This document shows, piece by piece, positions 1 through 8,693 of a DNA stretch of 64,000 nucleotides. The position numbers and the translations under genes are program-made. Under the pieces are notes generated by a model that did no database searches, was not told the DNA's origin, and saw nothing but the letters and a program-made list of their open reading frames with translations. The DNA comes from Photobacterium obscurum (GTDB lineage Bacteria > Pseudomonadota > Gammaproteobacteria > Enterobacterales > Vibrionaceae): positions 1 through 64,000 of the forward strand of contig NZ_JAKRRW010000023.1 of NCBI RefSeq assembly GCF_026191635.1. The letters run 5' to 3'. The first letter of the stretch is position 1. The number at the start of each line of letters is the position of its first letter.

Positions 1-4
1 ACTA

Positions 5-34
5 AGCCCGAGTCGAAAGACTCGGGCTTTTTTA
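5..34 (+). terminator. Rho-independent terminator of an upstream gene
   Basis: A 10-bp stem (AGCCCGAGTC paired with GACTCGGGCT) with a GAAA tetraloop is followed by a run of T. The gene it ends lies outside the window. Confidence 0.85.
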
Positions 35-396
35 CATCTGTCTAATATGTTCGCCCTCCGGTCGAATGAGTCCCGCAGGGAGGCCTGCTCGTCATGCGAT
101 CCCTGCCATCCGTTACTTATCAATAAGTCTCAATAGCCGCATTATCTGTCTTTAATCTCTTATAGTGCATACTACTGCATTTCCACTTGTCACACCTTCT
201 GCTGTTAAATGTGTCAATCATGCGTATTATCCTCATATCTTCATTGATAAATTGATGAATGATAGAAGCTAAGTAATTTTTTGCTCCCTTTATTGGACTT
301 AACCTTTTGTTTTAATAGTGTTTATGGTAGTTTCTCGTGCTTTTATTTTATGCGCACTGTTGCGCACTGTTGTTAATATATAAATCAAGAATAACT
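35..396. other. Intergenic region before the FG-GAP lipoprotein gene
   Basis: I found no convincing gene here. The only clear structure is a perfect tandem repeat of the decamer TGCGCACTGT at 351-370, ending 26 bp before the chosen start codon at 397. It could be an operator or part of the leader, but no known motif is recognised. Confidence 0.5.
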
Positions 397-2973
397 ATGC
401 ATAAAACAAAAAAACAATGGCTAGGTAGCGCAATTCTGAGTTTGTTGCTTATCGGTTGTGGTGAAGGAAGTGATGCAACGAATAAGGACTCAAAAGTTGC
501 TGATTCATTGGTGGTAAATAGCACGTTTGCGGCTACTTATTTACAGACCATTGAAAAGGAACAGTCACAGCAAGTTGCTTTACGTTACTTGGCACCGGTA
601 CAGACGAAAAGTCAGACTCAGGCCCATGGTTATGACGGGAAACTGGAAGTCACCAATATTCTCACGAAGGATAAACAAGTGTTTGACTGGCCGATGACCC
701 AAAAGGTCGATAGTGAGGGCAATGTCGAGACTATTTCGCATCGCGCACTTACTCTCAAGCCGGGAAGTTACGACTTTGTCTTGCTGCTGACGTCGAAAGA
801 CGGCAAGCAGAATCAATATATGGCGGAGGCTCTTGGTGAAGAAATCATTGACGGTGAAACTCCTGAGATTGATTTTGTCCTGTTGCCTAATTTAGGCGAT
901 ACCATTAGTGACTTTGGGCAGATCCAGTACGTCTCTACTTTGAAGTTTTCCTGGCCTGCAGAAGATCTTGTTGTTCTAAGTAATCCGCAGTTCGGTTTGT
1001 CTATCAACGGAAAAGACGAGACGGTTTATACCATCAATAAAGAAACCGGTATTGCCGAGTTAATCATGAATGTTGAGCCGGGTGAGTATCAACTGGCTAT
1101 GCGTCTTTATGATGGCGATTTGATGGTCGGTAAAAATGAAGATCAGAACAATTCGGTAAATTTCGTTGAAGGTGAAGACGCTAAAATGGATGTCATTCCT
1201 CTTCAGGCTGATGTGAATCTAAACCTTACTCCGCTTAAAGATAAGGGCACATTTACCTTTACCGTACCAGCTGAAGTGGTTAATGAAGTCGGTTCGGCAC
1301 AGGAGTTAGCACTGATCGTTCGCCTGGGTGGGGACAATGTTCCTGTCCAGGAAAAAGTGCTGACCGTACGTGATGAAAACGGTATCTACAAAGCAAGCGA
1401 TTTGTTTGAAACTGGTGGCCAGGACAAAGTTACTGCCTATCTGGCATTCCATAAAGTGAGCGAGGCATCTGAACAGTTTAACTCAGTACCATTCGCCAGT
1501 TGTAATACCTCGATTAATGTTGAGCTTAACCAGACATTGGGCTGTAAGCTTGAGCTGAAACGCGAAAGTATTGTCACAGGTCGAGTGTTGGGCACTTTGA
1601 TGCTAAATGTCTTGGACCAGGACTTACAGCCTGCCATTGGAGTGAAGGTGTATGTGGGTGACAAGCTGATAGGCCTGACGGGGGATGAATACAGTACTGG
1701 TTCGATTAAAGCTCATTTAGTTGCGGGTGAATATAATATTAAGGCTGAGCAAGGGATATTGACTAAAAGCACATCATTGGCGATAGAGGCTCTTTCTATT
1801 GTCAATAAGGTGATTTATTTAAATGAAAGCGATGTTCCTGAAGTGGGGAATTTCCAAAAAAATCAATTCATCGAGGCATCAGTAGAGGATCATAATTCAC
1901 TGGCTCTAGTCGATGTGGACAATGATGGAGATTTGGACGTCGTTTATCCAGGACCAAACGCAAATATTTATTACCTTGAAAATGATGGAACAGGTCAATT
2001 TTCAAAGCCATCGTTACTGATTGAGTGGGGCGAGGCATGGAAGGTTGTGGCTGCTGATATCGATGGTGATGGTGACAGTGATCTTCTTCTTATGGATGGA
2101 TCTGATTGGGATAGCCCAGATCCGCATTTTCATCAATTGTATATCAATAATAATGGCCACTTTACTCCTGGCCAAAAGTTCAATGTTCCTTACTTACAAG
2201 AAGCTGATGCGAAGTTCAGTGATATAGACGGTGACGGAGACTTGGATCTTGTAACCTCATTAAGCTTTATGAACGCAGACCTTCGTGTTTTTACCAATAA
2301 TGGCAAAGGGATATTTGAACAGGGTCAGCAAAGACTCACTTCTCAACAATCTAATGCGTTTACAGTTGCTGATGTAAATGGTGATAAGGCACCAGATATT
2401 ATTACGGGTGGAGCATATCATGCCGCTGGAGAGGTTCTTATCAATAATGGAAAAGGTGATTTTGATAAACTAGCTCAGTCGGTTTCAATAAATGTTGGCC
2501 GCAAAGGTAATGCAAATGGCTCACGTCATTTAGATCCTAAAGTTAACCTTTTAGCTGCTGATTTTGATAATGATGGAGATATTGATCTATTTGCAACTCA
2601 AATCCAATTTGAGTCTGGTGATGGAGCCGAACTCCCAAATCAACTTTATATTAATGACGGAGAAGGCACCTTTTACATTGGTCAGTCTGTAGGTGTTAAC
2701 GGTTTAACGGGGGTTGCTACCGACCTTAATAACGACGGTCTTCAGGATATTATAGTTATGCGACCATTGACTGATGTTGGAAGTGAAGAGGTTTACCACG
2801 CCTATATCAATCAAGGCAATGAGACGTTCTCAGAGCAAACGATTTTCAGTGATACTCCTTTTAGTCGAAGAAGCCAACAGTTTATGGGAGACCTTAATGA
2901 TGATGGTCATATGGATGTTGTCATGATGGGTGATGAGGGGTTTGTCACCTACTTGAATACACCAGTTCAATAA
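397..2973 (+). CDS. FG-GAP/VCBS repeat lipoprotein
   Basis: The 858-residue product has a lipoprotein signal peptide with a lipobox ending LLIGC near residue 20, so it should be lipid-anchored in the cell envelope. The first 500 residues or so look like beta-sandwich domains, including a carboxypeptidase-regulatory-like stretch near residues 405-475. The C-terminal 370 residues hold seven FG-GAP-type repeats with Asp-rich calcium loops of the form DxDxDGDxD (for example DVDNDGDLD, DIDGDGDSD, DFDNDGDID). Seven such repeats fit one complete integrin-like beta-propeller. The reading frame is open 60 bases further upstream, but that start would give no lipoprotein signal, so the ATG at 397 is chosen. 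The ligand is unknown; adhesion or polysaccharide binding is an inference from the fold. Confidence 0.85.
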   Translation: MHKTKKQWLGSAILSLLLIGCGEGSDATNKDSKVADSLVVNSTFAATYLQTIEKEQSQQVALRYLAPVQTKSQTQAHGYDGKLEVTNILTKDKQVFDWPMTQKVDSEGNVETISHRALTLKPGSYDFVLLLTSKDGKQNQYMAEALGEEIIDGETPEIDFVLLPNLGDTISDFGQIQYVSTLKFSWPAEDLVVLSNPQFGLSINGKDETVYTINKETGIAELIMNVEPGEYQLAMRLYDGDLMVGKNEDQNNSVNFVEGEDAKMDVIPLQADVNLNLTPLKDKGTFTFTVPAEVVNEVGSAQELALIVRLGGDNVPVQEKVLTVRDENGIYKASDLFETGGQDKVTAYLAFHKVSEASEQFNSVPFASCNTSINVELNQTLGCKLELKRESIVTGRVLGTLMLNVLDQDLQPAIGVKVYVGDKLIGLTGDEYSTGSIKAHLVAGEYNIKAEQGILTKSTSLAIEALSIVNKVIYLNESDVPEVGNFQKNQFIEASVEDHNSLALVDVDNDGDLDVVYPGPNANIYYLENDGTGQFSKPSLLIEWGEAWKVVAADIDGDGDSDLLLMDGSDWDSPDPHFHQLYINNNGHFTPGQKFNVPYLQEADAKFSDIDGDGDLDLVTSLSFMNADLRVFTNNGKGIFEQGQQRLTSQQSNAFTVADVNGDKAPDIITGGAYHAAGEVLINNGKGDFDKLAQSVSINVGRKGNANGSRHLDPKVNLLAADFDNDGDIDLFATQIQFESGDGAELPNQLYINDGEGTFYIGQSVGVNGLTGVATDLNNDGLQDIIVMRPLTDVGSEEVYHAYINQGNETFSEQTIFSDTPFSRRSQQFMGDLNDDGHMDVVMMGDEGFVTYLNTPVQ

Positions 2974-2985
2974 CAAGACAGAATG

Positions 2986-3012
2986 AATGGCAGCTTCGGC
3001 TGCCATTTTCAT
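2986..3012 (+). terminator. Terminator of the FG-GAP lipoprotein gene
   Basis: A 9-bp stem (AATGGCAGC / GCTGCCATT) with a TTCG tetraloop lies 13 bases after the stop codon and is followed by TTCATC. The T tract is short, but the hairpin is strong. Confidence 0.7.
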
Positions 3013-3142
3013 CTCAATCTCTTAGCTCTATCAAACACACTCATTTACAACTCTTTGAACCGACGCTCTGTGCTTTGCTTGTCATCTGATAGGAAGTTGT
3101 GAGAGGGTTAGGCTCATTAGTTTGTTACGATGAGAGTTAGCC

Positions 3143-3442
3143 ATGACGTTTTTCTTCGAGCGTAAAGAGTCTGCTGAAAACATTACTATTGTTCTGAAAC
3201 CGCACTCGCTTTATGCCATGTTAGTAATGCTGGCGGTATGGTTGATGAATGATCTTGTCCTGCAGTCAGCCCCGATCACCCAGATCATTATGCCAGTGTT
3301 TATTGTGTTTATGGTCGTTCGCTTCTTTTCGCTCATCCGGATTCAGAAAGAAGTGATTGTTGCCATGAAACAAGGTCGGGTTAGCACCAGCGGTAGCAAG
3401 TTTTCTTTCTCCAACCCCTTTACTTACATCATCAATAAATAA
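3143..3442 (+). CDS. Small membrane protein of unknown function
   Basis: A 99-residue protein with two predicted hydrophobic helices, roughly residues 25-41 and 46-66, separated by a short polar turn, and a basic C-terminal tail. I recognise no family. It stands alone between a terminator and the MFS transporter gene. The start ATG follows GAGAGTTAGCC, which gives a modest ribosome-binding site. A hairpin (GCCGCT/AGCGGC, about 3470-3494) lies downstream without a clear T tract. Confidence 0.55.
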   Translation: MTFFFERKESAENITIVLKPHSLYAMLVMLAVWLMNDLVLQSAPITQIIMPVFIVFMVVRFFSLIRIQKEVIVAMKQGRVSTSGSKFSFSNPFTYIINK

Positions 3443-3574
3443 ACCATCTAATTCTTTCTATCAGATTTGGCCGCTTAGAAAATCACTGAGCGGCTGCTAC
3501 TATGTCCCAGCAGGAAAGTATCCCTTAATGCCACGCCGCTTATCGTTTGAAATATAACGTGCATAATAAGAGTA

Positions 3575-3606
3575 GCGCCTGAAAAATTATTCAGGGCGTG
3601 GTTTTT
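3575..3606 (+). promoter_or_regulatory. Hairpin plus T tract in the leader of the MFS gene
   Basis: The sequence CGCCTGAA pairs with TTCAGGGCG (one bulged G) across an A/T loop and is followed by TGGTTTTTAA just before the ribosome-binding site AGGAGA. Its position directly before the gene suggests an attenuator or a leader structure rather than the terminator of the preceding gene, but this is inference. Confidence 0.35.
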
Positions 3607-3619
3607 AATAAGGAGAGCT

Positions 3620-4816
3620 ATGAGTAGATTTAACTGGAAGCCGCTGTTGCTGGCATGTCTGATCGTCAGTATCGGTCAGCTTAGCTTGGGATTAATTTTT
3701 CCTTCTCTGCCGTGGATCGCGCAAGATCTGGGGATCACATCGGAGCAGGCGCAGCTATTGGTTTCTGGTTATTTGCTGGGTTTTGGCCCCTCCCAACTGG
3801 TTTACGGCCCCATGTCTGATGTTTTTGGCCGCCGTCCGGTCTTGCTGTCTGGCTTGCTCATTGCTCTTCTTGGTCTCACACTGGCGGTGACACATGCGGA
3901 TTCGTTTAATTGGTTGCTGGCCGGTCGCTTTGTTCAGGGACTAGGGGCCGGTAGTGTTGCTGTGCTTGCCAGGGCGACAATACGTGATAGCTATCAAAGC
4001 CACGACCTGGTTAAGGCGATGACCTGGGTTGCCATCGTAGCTGCGTTTACACCGATTGTTGCGCCTGTGATTGGTGGGATCGTAAACCACTATTCAGGTT
4101 GGCTTGCTGTCTTTATTCTGCTGCTGGGCTATATCATGGTGATATGGTTAGTCTTGCTGCTGACCTTCAAAGAAACGCTCAACACGACTTCAAAACCGCA
4201 GTCTGTCGGTAAACTGGTGATTTCGTATTTTTCCCTGATGAAGGAAAGGCACTTCCTTACATTTGCCGGTCTTGGTTGGATTAACTTCTCCTTGGTGGTG
4301 ATTTCTATCTCGCTGATGCCGTTTATTATGCAGGTGCAGATTGGGATGCCCTCTGATGAGTATGCATTGTGGGCGATGGTCCCTGCCTTCGGTTTGTTGA
4401 GTGGTGGGATTGTGTGCCAACGCCTGCGGCCAGTATTAGGGACACAAAAGATCCTTCAACTTGCGCCCGTTGTTCACTTTGTTGCCGGTACTGTGTTGCT
4501 CTTGGCTCCCGTAGAGCCTATCTGGATGAGCTGCGGACACTTCTTGCTGGCGATGGCCAACGGGATGGCTTTTCCTTGCGCCCAATCGTTATTGTTGGTG
4601 CCCTATGGCAATAAAGCGGGGACGGTTTCAGCATTGTCAGGTGCCTGCCAGATGGTCTTTGCTTCGCTATTGAGTAGTGCTTTGCTCAAGCTCGGGATCA
4701 GCGAGGCATGGCATTTGGGCGGGCTAATGCTGGTTGCTTCAGGCATTGGGGTGGTTTTGGTACACCTCGGTTCACGAAGCGAGCAGGGACGGGAAGCTGT
4801 TGCTGCATTGAATTAA
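3620..4816 (+). CDS. emrD: MFS multidrug efflux transporter, EmrD/Bcr-CflA type
   Basis: A 398-residue, very hydrophobic protein with the 12-helix pattern of drug:H+ antiporters in the inner membrane. The MFS signature loop between helices 2 and 3 is present (GPMSDVFGRRPV, residues 63-74), and a proline- and glycine-rich helix 5 (FTPIVAPVIGG) matches motif C of drug antiporters. Length fits E. coli EmrD (394). The start ATG at 3620 is preceded by a strong AGGAGA. The family exports amphipathic compounds using proton motive force; the true substrates cannot be read from sequence. The symbol is given by family resemblance, and a Bcr-like paralogue is possible. Confidence 0.8.
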   Translation: MSRFNWKPLLLACLIVSIGQLSLGLIFPSLPWIAQDLGITSEQAQLLVSGYLLGFGPSQLVYGPMSDVFGRRPVLLSGLLIALLGLTLAVTHADSFNWLLAGRFVQGLGAGSVAVLARATIRDSYQSHDLVKAMTWVAIVAAFTPIVAPVIGGIVNHYSGWLAVFILLLGYIMVIWLVLLLTFKETLNTTSKPQSVGKLVISYFSLMKERHFLTFAGLGWINFSLVVISISLMPFIMQVQIGMPSDEYALWAMVPAFGLLSGGIVCQRLRPVLGTQKILQLAPVVHFVAGTVLLLAPVEPIWMSCGHFLLAMANGMAFPCAQSLLLVPYGNKAGTVSALSGACQMVFASLLSSALLKLGISEAWHLGGLMLVASGIGVVLVHLGSRSEQGREAVAALN

Positions 4817-4887
4817 CCGCCCATATAGGTACAGAAATTTAGTCCATACTTAACAGCAGAGACGATAATCCCACAGAGGGTGATTTT

Positions 4888-5214
4888 ATGCTGAGGTTAA
4901 TTTGCCTGGCCGCAGTTATCGCATTGACCGCCTGTGTCAGTAAATATGAAAAGGAACTGTCGCAGAAGCAAGAGTGGGAGCAGCTAGGGGTGTATCACGG
5001 TGAGCAAGGTTATCAGGAGTGGGATAAAAAACGTCTGAGTAAGCAAGGCGCAATGACGGAGACGGAGTATGAGAAGTACCGTGCTGGCTATCTGCAAGGG
5101 CGGTTTGAATATTGTAGCGGTAAGAAAAGTGTCGATACCGTAGTAAACCCTGATTACCCAGATGAGTGTAGGAATAACCAAAGCAGCTATGGTCTTATTG
5201 ATAGGGGGTATTAG
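4888..5214 (+). CDS. DUF2799 lipoprotein
   Basis: A 108-residue protein with a short signal peptide ending in the lipobox LTAC (Cys16), then a Lys/Glu/Gln-rich mature part containing a YxxGYLQGRFEYC segment and two further cysteines. This resembles the DUF2799 family of small Vibrio and Photobacterium lipoproteins. It is probably an envelope lipoprotein of unknown role. It is monocistronic: 71 bp separate it from the MFS gene and a terminator follows. Confidence 0.7.
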   Translation: MLRLICLAAVIALTACVSKYEKELSQKQEWEQLGVYHGEQGYQEWDKKRLSKQGAMTETEYEKYRAGYLQGRFEYCSGKKSVDTVVNPDYPDECRNNQSSYGLIDRGY

Positions 5215-5260
5215 TTGTTGGTTTATCTATGGGTATGGCTGATATTGCACGTAACAAAAA

Positions 5261-5283
5261 GGCTGCCTCGGCAGCCATTTTTA
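5261..5283. terminator. Terminator between the DUF2799 gene and dapD (convergent)
   Basis: A GGCTGC/GCAGCC stem with a CTCG loop has A5 on its left side and ATTTTTAG on its right side, so it can act in both directions between two convergent genes. Confidence 0.75.
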
Positions 5284-5302
5284 GTAGCAGACAACCAAAG
5301 CT

Positions 5303-6334
5303 TTAGTTGTTGCTGTGTAGTTCGCTGTTCAGCTCTACCGCTGATTTGTTTGCCAGACACTCGATCTGACCAGTCATAGAGTTACGGCGGAATAGAAGGT
5401 CAGATACGCCAGCAAGCTCGCGAGCTTTCACGACTTCCACTTCCTGACCGTTCTTATCTAGCATGCGAACTTTCGAGCCAGCAGTTACGTATAGGCCTGA
5501 TTCAATTGTACAGCGGTCGCCCATCGGGAAACCAAGACCGGCGTTTGCACCCAGCAGGCTGTTTTCACCGATAGAGACAACAACCTTGCCGCCGCCGCTT
5601 AGCGTCCCCATGATAGAGGCACCGCCACCGATATCAGAACCTTCACCGACCATTACACCAGCCGAGATACGGCCTTCTACCATGCTTACGCCCGTAGTAC
5701 CGGCGTTGAAGTTGATGAAGCCTTCGTGCATAACGGTTGTACCTTCGCCCACGTGTGCACCAAGACGGACACGAGAGGTATCAGCAATACGAACACCTGC
5801 AGGCACCACGTAGTCGACCATTTTCGGGAATTTGTCGACACAGTCGACGGTCAGCACTTCGCCGTTCAGGCGCGCTTCAATCTGGCGCTCGGCGAGCTCT
5901 GGCAGATCGATTGGTCCTTGGCTAGTCCAGGCAATGTTGTGCAGCAGGCCGAAGATACCATCCAGAACGGTGCCGTGAGGCTTAACCAGACGGTTAGAGA
6001 TAAGTTGCAGCTTCAGGAAGCCCTCTGCAACAGAAGTTGGTGCTTCGTCGGTGGCTAGAATCACAATAACCAGTGGCTGCGTAGACTGAGCGGCTTTGGT
6101 CGCAAACTGCGCACTTTTTTCATCTCCCGCAGCGGTAAATGCTGCAGCTAGATCTGCACACTGAGCCGAAGTGACCTCAATAGCCTGGTTGCCTTCTTTG
6201 TAGTCAACAACGGTTGCTACTGTAGCTACCAGCTCATCTGATGGATTCAGGACTGGTGTTGGGAAGAAAGCTTCAATGATTTTACCGTCACGGTTTTTAG
6301 TCGCGGTACCTAGGGCAAGTGAAAAGCTGGCCAT
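5303..6334 (-). CDS. dapD: 2,3,4,5-tetrahydropyridine-2,6-dicarboxylate N-succinyltransferase
   Basis: DapD transfers succinyl from succinyl-CoA to tetrahydrodipicolinate in the lysine/diaminopimelate pathway; it is a cytoplasmic trimer. The 343-residue product starts MASFSLALGTATKNRDGKI, matching Vibrio DapD, and its C-terminal half carries hexapeptide repeats of a left-handed beta-helix (for example VSMVEGRISAGVMVGEGSDIGGG). The open frame continues 31 codons further upstream, but the ATG at 6334 has GGAG 11 bases before it and gives the family's usual N terminus. The gene is monocistronic. Confidence 0.95.
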   Translation of the reverse strand: MASFSLALGTATKNRDGKIIEAFFPTPVLNPSDELVATVATVVDYKEGNQAIEVTSAQCADLAAAFTAAGDEKSAQFATKAAQSTQPLVIVILATDEAPTSVAEGFLKLQLISNRLVKPHGTVLDGIFGLLHNIAWTSQGPIDLPELAERQIEARLNGEVLTVDCVDKFPKMVDYVVPAGVRIADTSRVRLGAHVGEGTTVMHEGFINFNAGTTGVSMVEGRISAGVMVGEGSDIGGGASIMGTLSGGGKVVVSIGENSLLGANAGLGFPMGDRCTIESGLYVTAGSKVRMLDKNGQEVEVVKARELAGVSDLLFRRNSMTGQIECLANKSAVELNSELHSNN

Positions 6335-6520
6335 TATTGATCGTTCTCCATGTAAACGTTTTGAGCGCTGCGTTGCAACGCAGGCAGATTGTATACGATT
6401 TGAAACCATCATAATGACAGTTGGCATGATATTGAAGGGGGGAGCAGATAATCAGTGAAAAATGACGAAATTATTGCCAAAGCAAGGCTATAAACAGTTA
6501 TTAAGTGTTTTTTTATGCAT

Positions 6521-6547
6521 AAAAAAACCTCCTAAATGGAGGTTTAT
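6521..6547 (-). terminator. Terminator of yebG
   Basis: On the minus strand the stem AACCTCC/GGAGGTT with loop ATTTA is followed by TTTTTTT, 28 bases after the yebG stop codon. Confidence 0.8.
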
Positions 6548-6574
6548 TCATGTTGAAGTCATCAGCAGCTAAGA

Positions 6575-6874
6575 TTAAGCCGCATCATCCTGTGGCTGTT
6601 CGGCAACAGCTTCAGGCTTTGCTACTTTCTTTTTTGGCGCCGCTTTCTTTTTGGCACCCAGTGCAATCAATACTTCTTCACGTTTTTGCGCCAAGAACAG
6701 CGATAGTTCTTCTTGCTTGGCTTCATCTTCGAACAGCTCACTTTCGCTTAGTAAAGTAAACATCTCGTCAGCCATATCCAGCATCTTGTCGTATGCGTCG
6801 GCTTCGGATTTAGAGGTGAAAGTCATCTTTTCTTCTCCGTTGCGCTCAACCACATATTTGACGATAACAGCCAT
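6575..6874 (-). CDS. yebG: YebG family DNA damage-inducible protein
   Basis: The 99-residue product begins MAVIVKYVVERNGEEKMTF and contains TSKSEADAYDKMLDMAD, the conserved core of E. coli YebG, a small SOS-induced protein of unclear biochemical role. The C terminus is a Lys/Ala/Pro-rich tail (residues about 75-99), probably disordered. The ATG at 6874 is preferred over the one two codons upstream because of the conserved MAV start. A LexA box lies 25 bp upstream, which supports SOS control. Confidence 0.9.
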   Translation of the reverse strand: MAVIVKYVVERNGEEKMTFTSKSEADAYDKMLDMADEMFTLLSESELFEDEAKQEELSLFLAQKREEVLIALGAKKKAAPKKKVAKPEAVAEQPQDDAA

Positions 6875-6898
6875 GGTCACCCTCTCCCGAAATTGATT

Positions 6899-6918
6899 TA
6901 CTGGCTGCTTATACAGTA
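6899..6918 (-). promoter_or_regulatory. LexA operator between yebG and the Tag-like gene
   Basis: Read on the minus strand the site is TACTGTATAAGCAGCCAGTA. This matches the LexA consensus CTGT-N8-ACAG with one mismatch in the right half (CCAG) and keeps the flanking TA pairs. It lies 25 bp from the yebG start and 40 bp from the start of the divergent glycosylase-like gene, so one site could control both. Confidence 0.8.
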
Positions 6919-6957
6919 GTATGGCTGCTTCTGTCCAGTGATAAGCGTGTTAATGTG

Positions 6958-7644
6958 ATGGTGCGAGAAAAATTTATCCATATTTATGCTCGAGCAGCCG
7001 AAAGGAAAGGCGGCGAGGCCGAACTGGAAAGCTTGCTGAGTACGCCTTTAACTGCTCAAGAGTTAAGAGCAATTCCTGATGATCGCTGGTTGGCTGCGTT
7101 TACCCAGAAGGTATTTCAGTCGGGGATGAGCTGGAAAGTGGTTCGGAATAAATGGCCCAATTTTGAAGAGGTTTTTTTCGGTTTTGACATCGAAAAAATG
7201 TTGTTGATGCCGACCGAGATGTGGGAGCGCAAAGCAACCGACCCGGCAATCATTCGTCACTTAGGCAAGGTGATGACCATTCCCGAGAATGCCCATATGA
7301 TTCATGATGCATCTTTGGAGCATGGTTCGTTTGCAGCGATGGTCGCCGACTGGCCAGCCGAGGATATCACCGGCTTATGGCGTTACCTGAAAAAGCACGG
7401 TAAGCGACTTGGCGGTAATACCGGGCCATACACACTGAGGATCATGGGCAAAGATACCTTTATTCTTAGCCATGATGTTGAAGCCTACTTGCGTAATACT
7501 GGCGTGATTGACGGTGGTCGAGATACACAGAAGTCGCAACTGGCGACTCAGCTGGCGTTTAGCGACTGGCAACAGGAGTCTGGCCGCCCGATGTGCCAGA
7601 TCAGCCAGGTTATTGCTTTTAGCCAAGGTGACAACCGAGTCTGA
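6958..7644 (+). CDS. DNA-3-methyladenine glycosylase I-like protein (Tag family, divergent)
   Basis: About 228 residues. The block QSGMSWKVVRNKWPNF followed by AIIRHLGKVMTIPENA aligns with QAGLSWITVLKKRENY and GIIRHRGKIQAIIGNA of E. coli Tag, placing it in the helix-hairpin-helix adenine glycosylase family. The N-terminal Cys/His and C-terminal His/Cys that bind zinc in E. coli Tag are not visible, and Lys occupies the place I align with Glu38 of E. coli Tag, so specificity or activity may differ. The start is ATG 6958; a GTG directly before it (6955) is the alternative. The gene diverges from yebG across a LexA box, so a DNA repair role under SOS control is plausible. Confidence 0.7.
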   Translation: MVREKFIHIYARAAERKGGEAELESLLSTPLTAQELRAIPDDRWLAAFTQKVFQSGMSWKVVRNKWPNFEEVFFGFDIEKMLLMPTEMWERKATDPAIIRHLGKVMTIPENAHMIHDASLEHGSFAAMVADWPAEDITGLWRYLKKHGKRLGGNTGPYTLRIMGKDTFILSHDVEAYLRNTGVIDGGRDTQKSQLATQLAFSDWQQESGRPMCQISQVIAFSQGDNRV

Positions 7645-7664
7645 GTGGGGGCTCGGTGAGCTAC

Positions 7665-8552
7665 CTAATTCAGGGTCCAGTGCTGACAGAAATCCAGAAA
7701 TAGCTTTAGCAACGGGCTCTGGTACTTTTCTTTGTGATAGAGCATCCAGTACTGGCGGTGCATATCCAGCGGAAGACTGAGAGTCACTAAACGGTTATCT
7801 TGCACCGCATGTTCTACCGCCAAACGTGACAGGCAGGTGATCCCCAGTCCCGCCGCGGCACAGTTAATTATAGCTTCGGTGGTATTGAGCTCGAACGCCT
7901 GCTGCCATTCTTCCAGCCTTGGGGCAATCCGGTTAAGAAAGAACTCTCGCGTGCCCGAACCCGGTTCGCGCAAAATCCATCGTGAATGTTCCAGATCTGA
8001 CAAACTAAGATTGTCGATCTTGGTCAAGGGGTGATCGGGGTGGCATGCTACTACCATTTCATCGTTCAGCCAGGGTTGGACGATCAGATCCTGTTGTTGC
8101 ACCTTGCCTTCGACCAGACCGACATCTAGCTCAAACTCGCTCAGTTTATGGCAGATTTGGGCGGTATTGGAAATAAATAGCGACTGATCGCTATGTTCGC
8201 TGCTGGCACGAAAATCACGCAGCAAGAAGGGGGTTACCTGATTGCCTACGGTGTCGCTGGAGCCAATCTTGAGCTGACCGGTTACCGGACCAGTCTGATC
8301 AAACAATTGTTCAATAGCATGACTGCGGGCCAGCAGTTCATCAGCTAGGGGAAGCAGGCGCTTTCCCTGTTCATTGATGATCAGCCGGTTGTTATTGCGG
8401 TCGAACAGCTTGTGTCCGAGGTGCTTTTCAAGCTCAGACAGCGCCATACTGACAGCAGGCTTGGAGAGAAAGAGCTTCTCGGCGGCAGCGGTGATCGTCC
8501 GCTCCTGGGCAACGGTAACAAACACCCTGAGCTGCTTGAGTGCAATATTCAT
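7665..8552 (-). CDS. LysR-type transcriptional regulator (YeiE-like)
   Basis: A 295-residue LysR regulator: winged helix-turn-helix at residues about 5-63 (TITAAAEKLFLSKPAVSMALSELE is split over the recognition region) and a periplasmic-binding-protein-like effector domain from about 90 to 290. The effector domain segment around WILREPGSGTRE and the LGITCLSR motif match YeiE/CbbR-like members. It diverges from the transporter gene that starts at 8694, so by the usual LysR arrangement it may control that gene and itself. The effector is unknown. It ends tail to tail, 20 bp from the glycosylase-like gene. Confidence 0.85.
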   Translation of the reverse strand: MNIALKQLRVFVTVAQERTITAAAEKLFLSKPAVSMALSELEKHLGHKLFDRNNNRLIINEQGKRLLPLADELLARSHAIEQLFDQTGPVTGQLKIGSSDTVGNQVTPFLLRDFRASSEHSDQSLFISNTAQICHKLSEFELDVGLVEGKVQQQDLIVQPWLNDEMVVACHPDHPLTKIDNLSLSDLEHSRWILREPGSGTREFFLNRIAPRLEEWQQAFELNTTEAIINCAAAGLGITCLSRLAVEHAVQDNRLVTLSLPLDMHRQYWMLYHKEKYQSPLLKLFLDFCQHWTLN

Positions 8553-8693
8553 TTCGTTCCTTGTTCAGTATTGCTTAAAGTTAATTTAAAAATATTCAAA
8601 TATTATAAACGATTCAAGTTACATACACTCATCGGGTATTCAGAAGACAGTGTTTTTGTTGGCTTTCGGGCCGCAGAAAACGGAGTGAGAAAG

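Noticed and set aside
5463..6058. Plus-strand genes opposite dapD
   Set aside because: These frames are antisense shadows of dapD with low-complexity Pro/Thr/Arg content and no ribosome-binding sites.
8412..8693. Long N-terminal extension of the TehA-like transporter
   Set aside because: It overlaps the divergent LysR gene and is not hydrophobic; the ATG at 8694 has a ribosome-binding site and gives a full-length family member.
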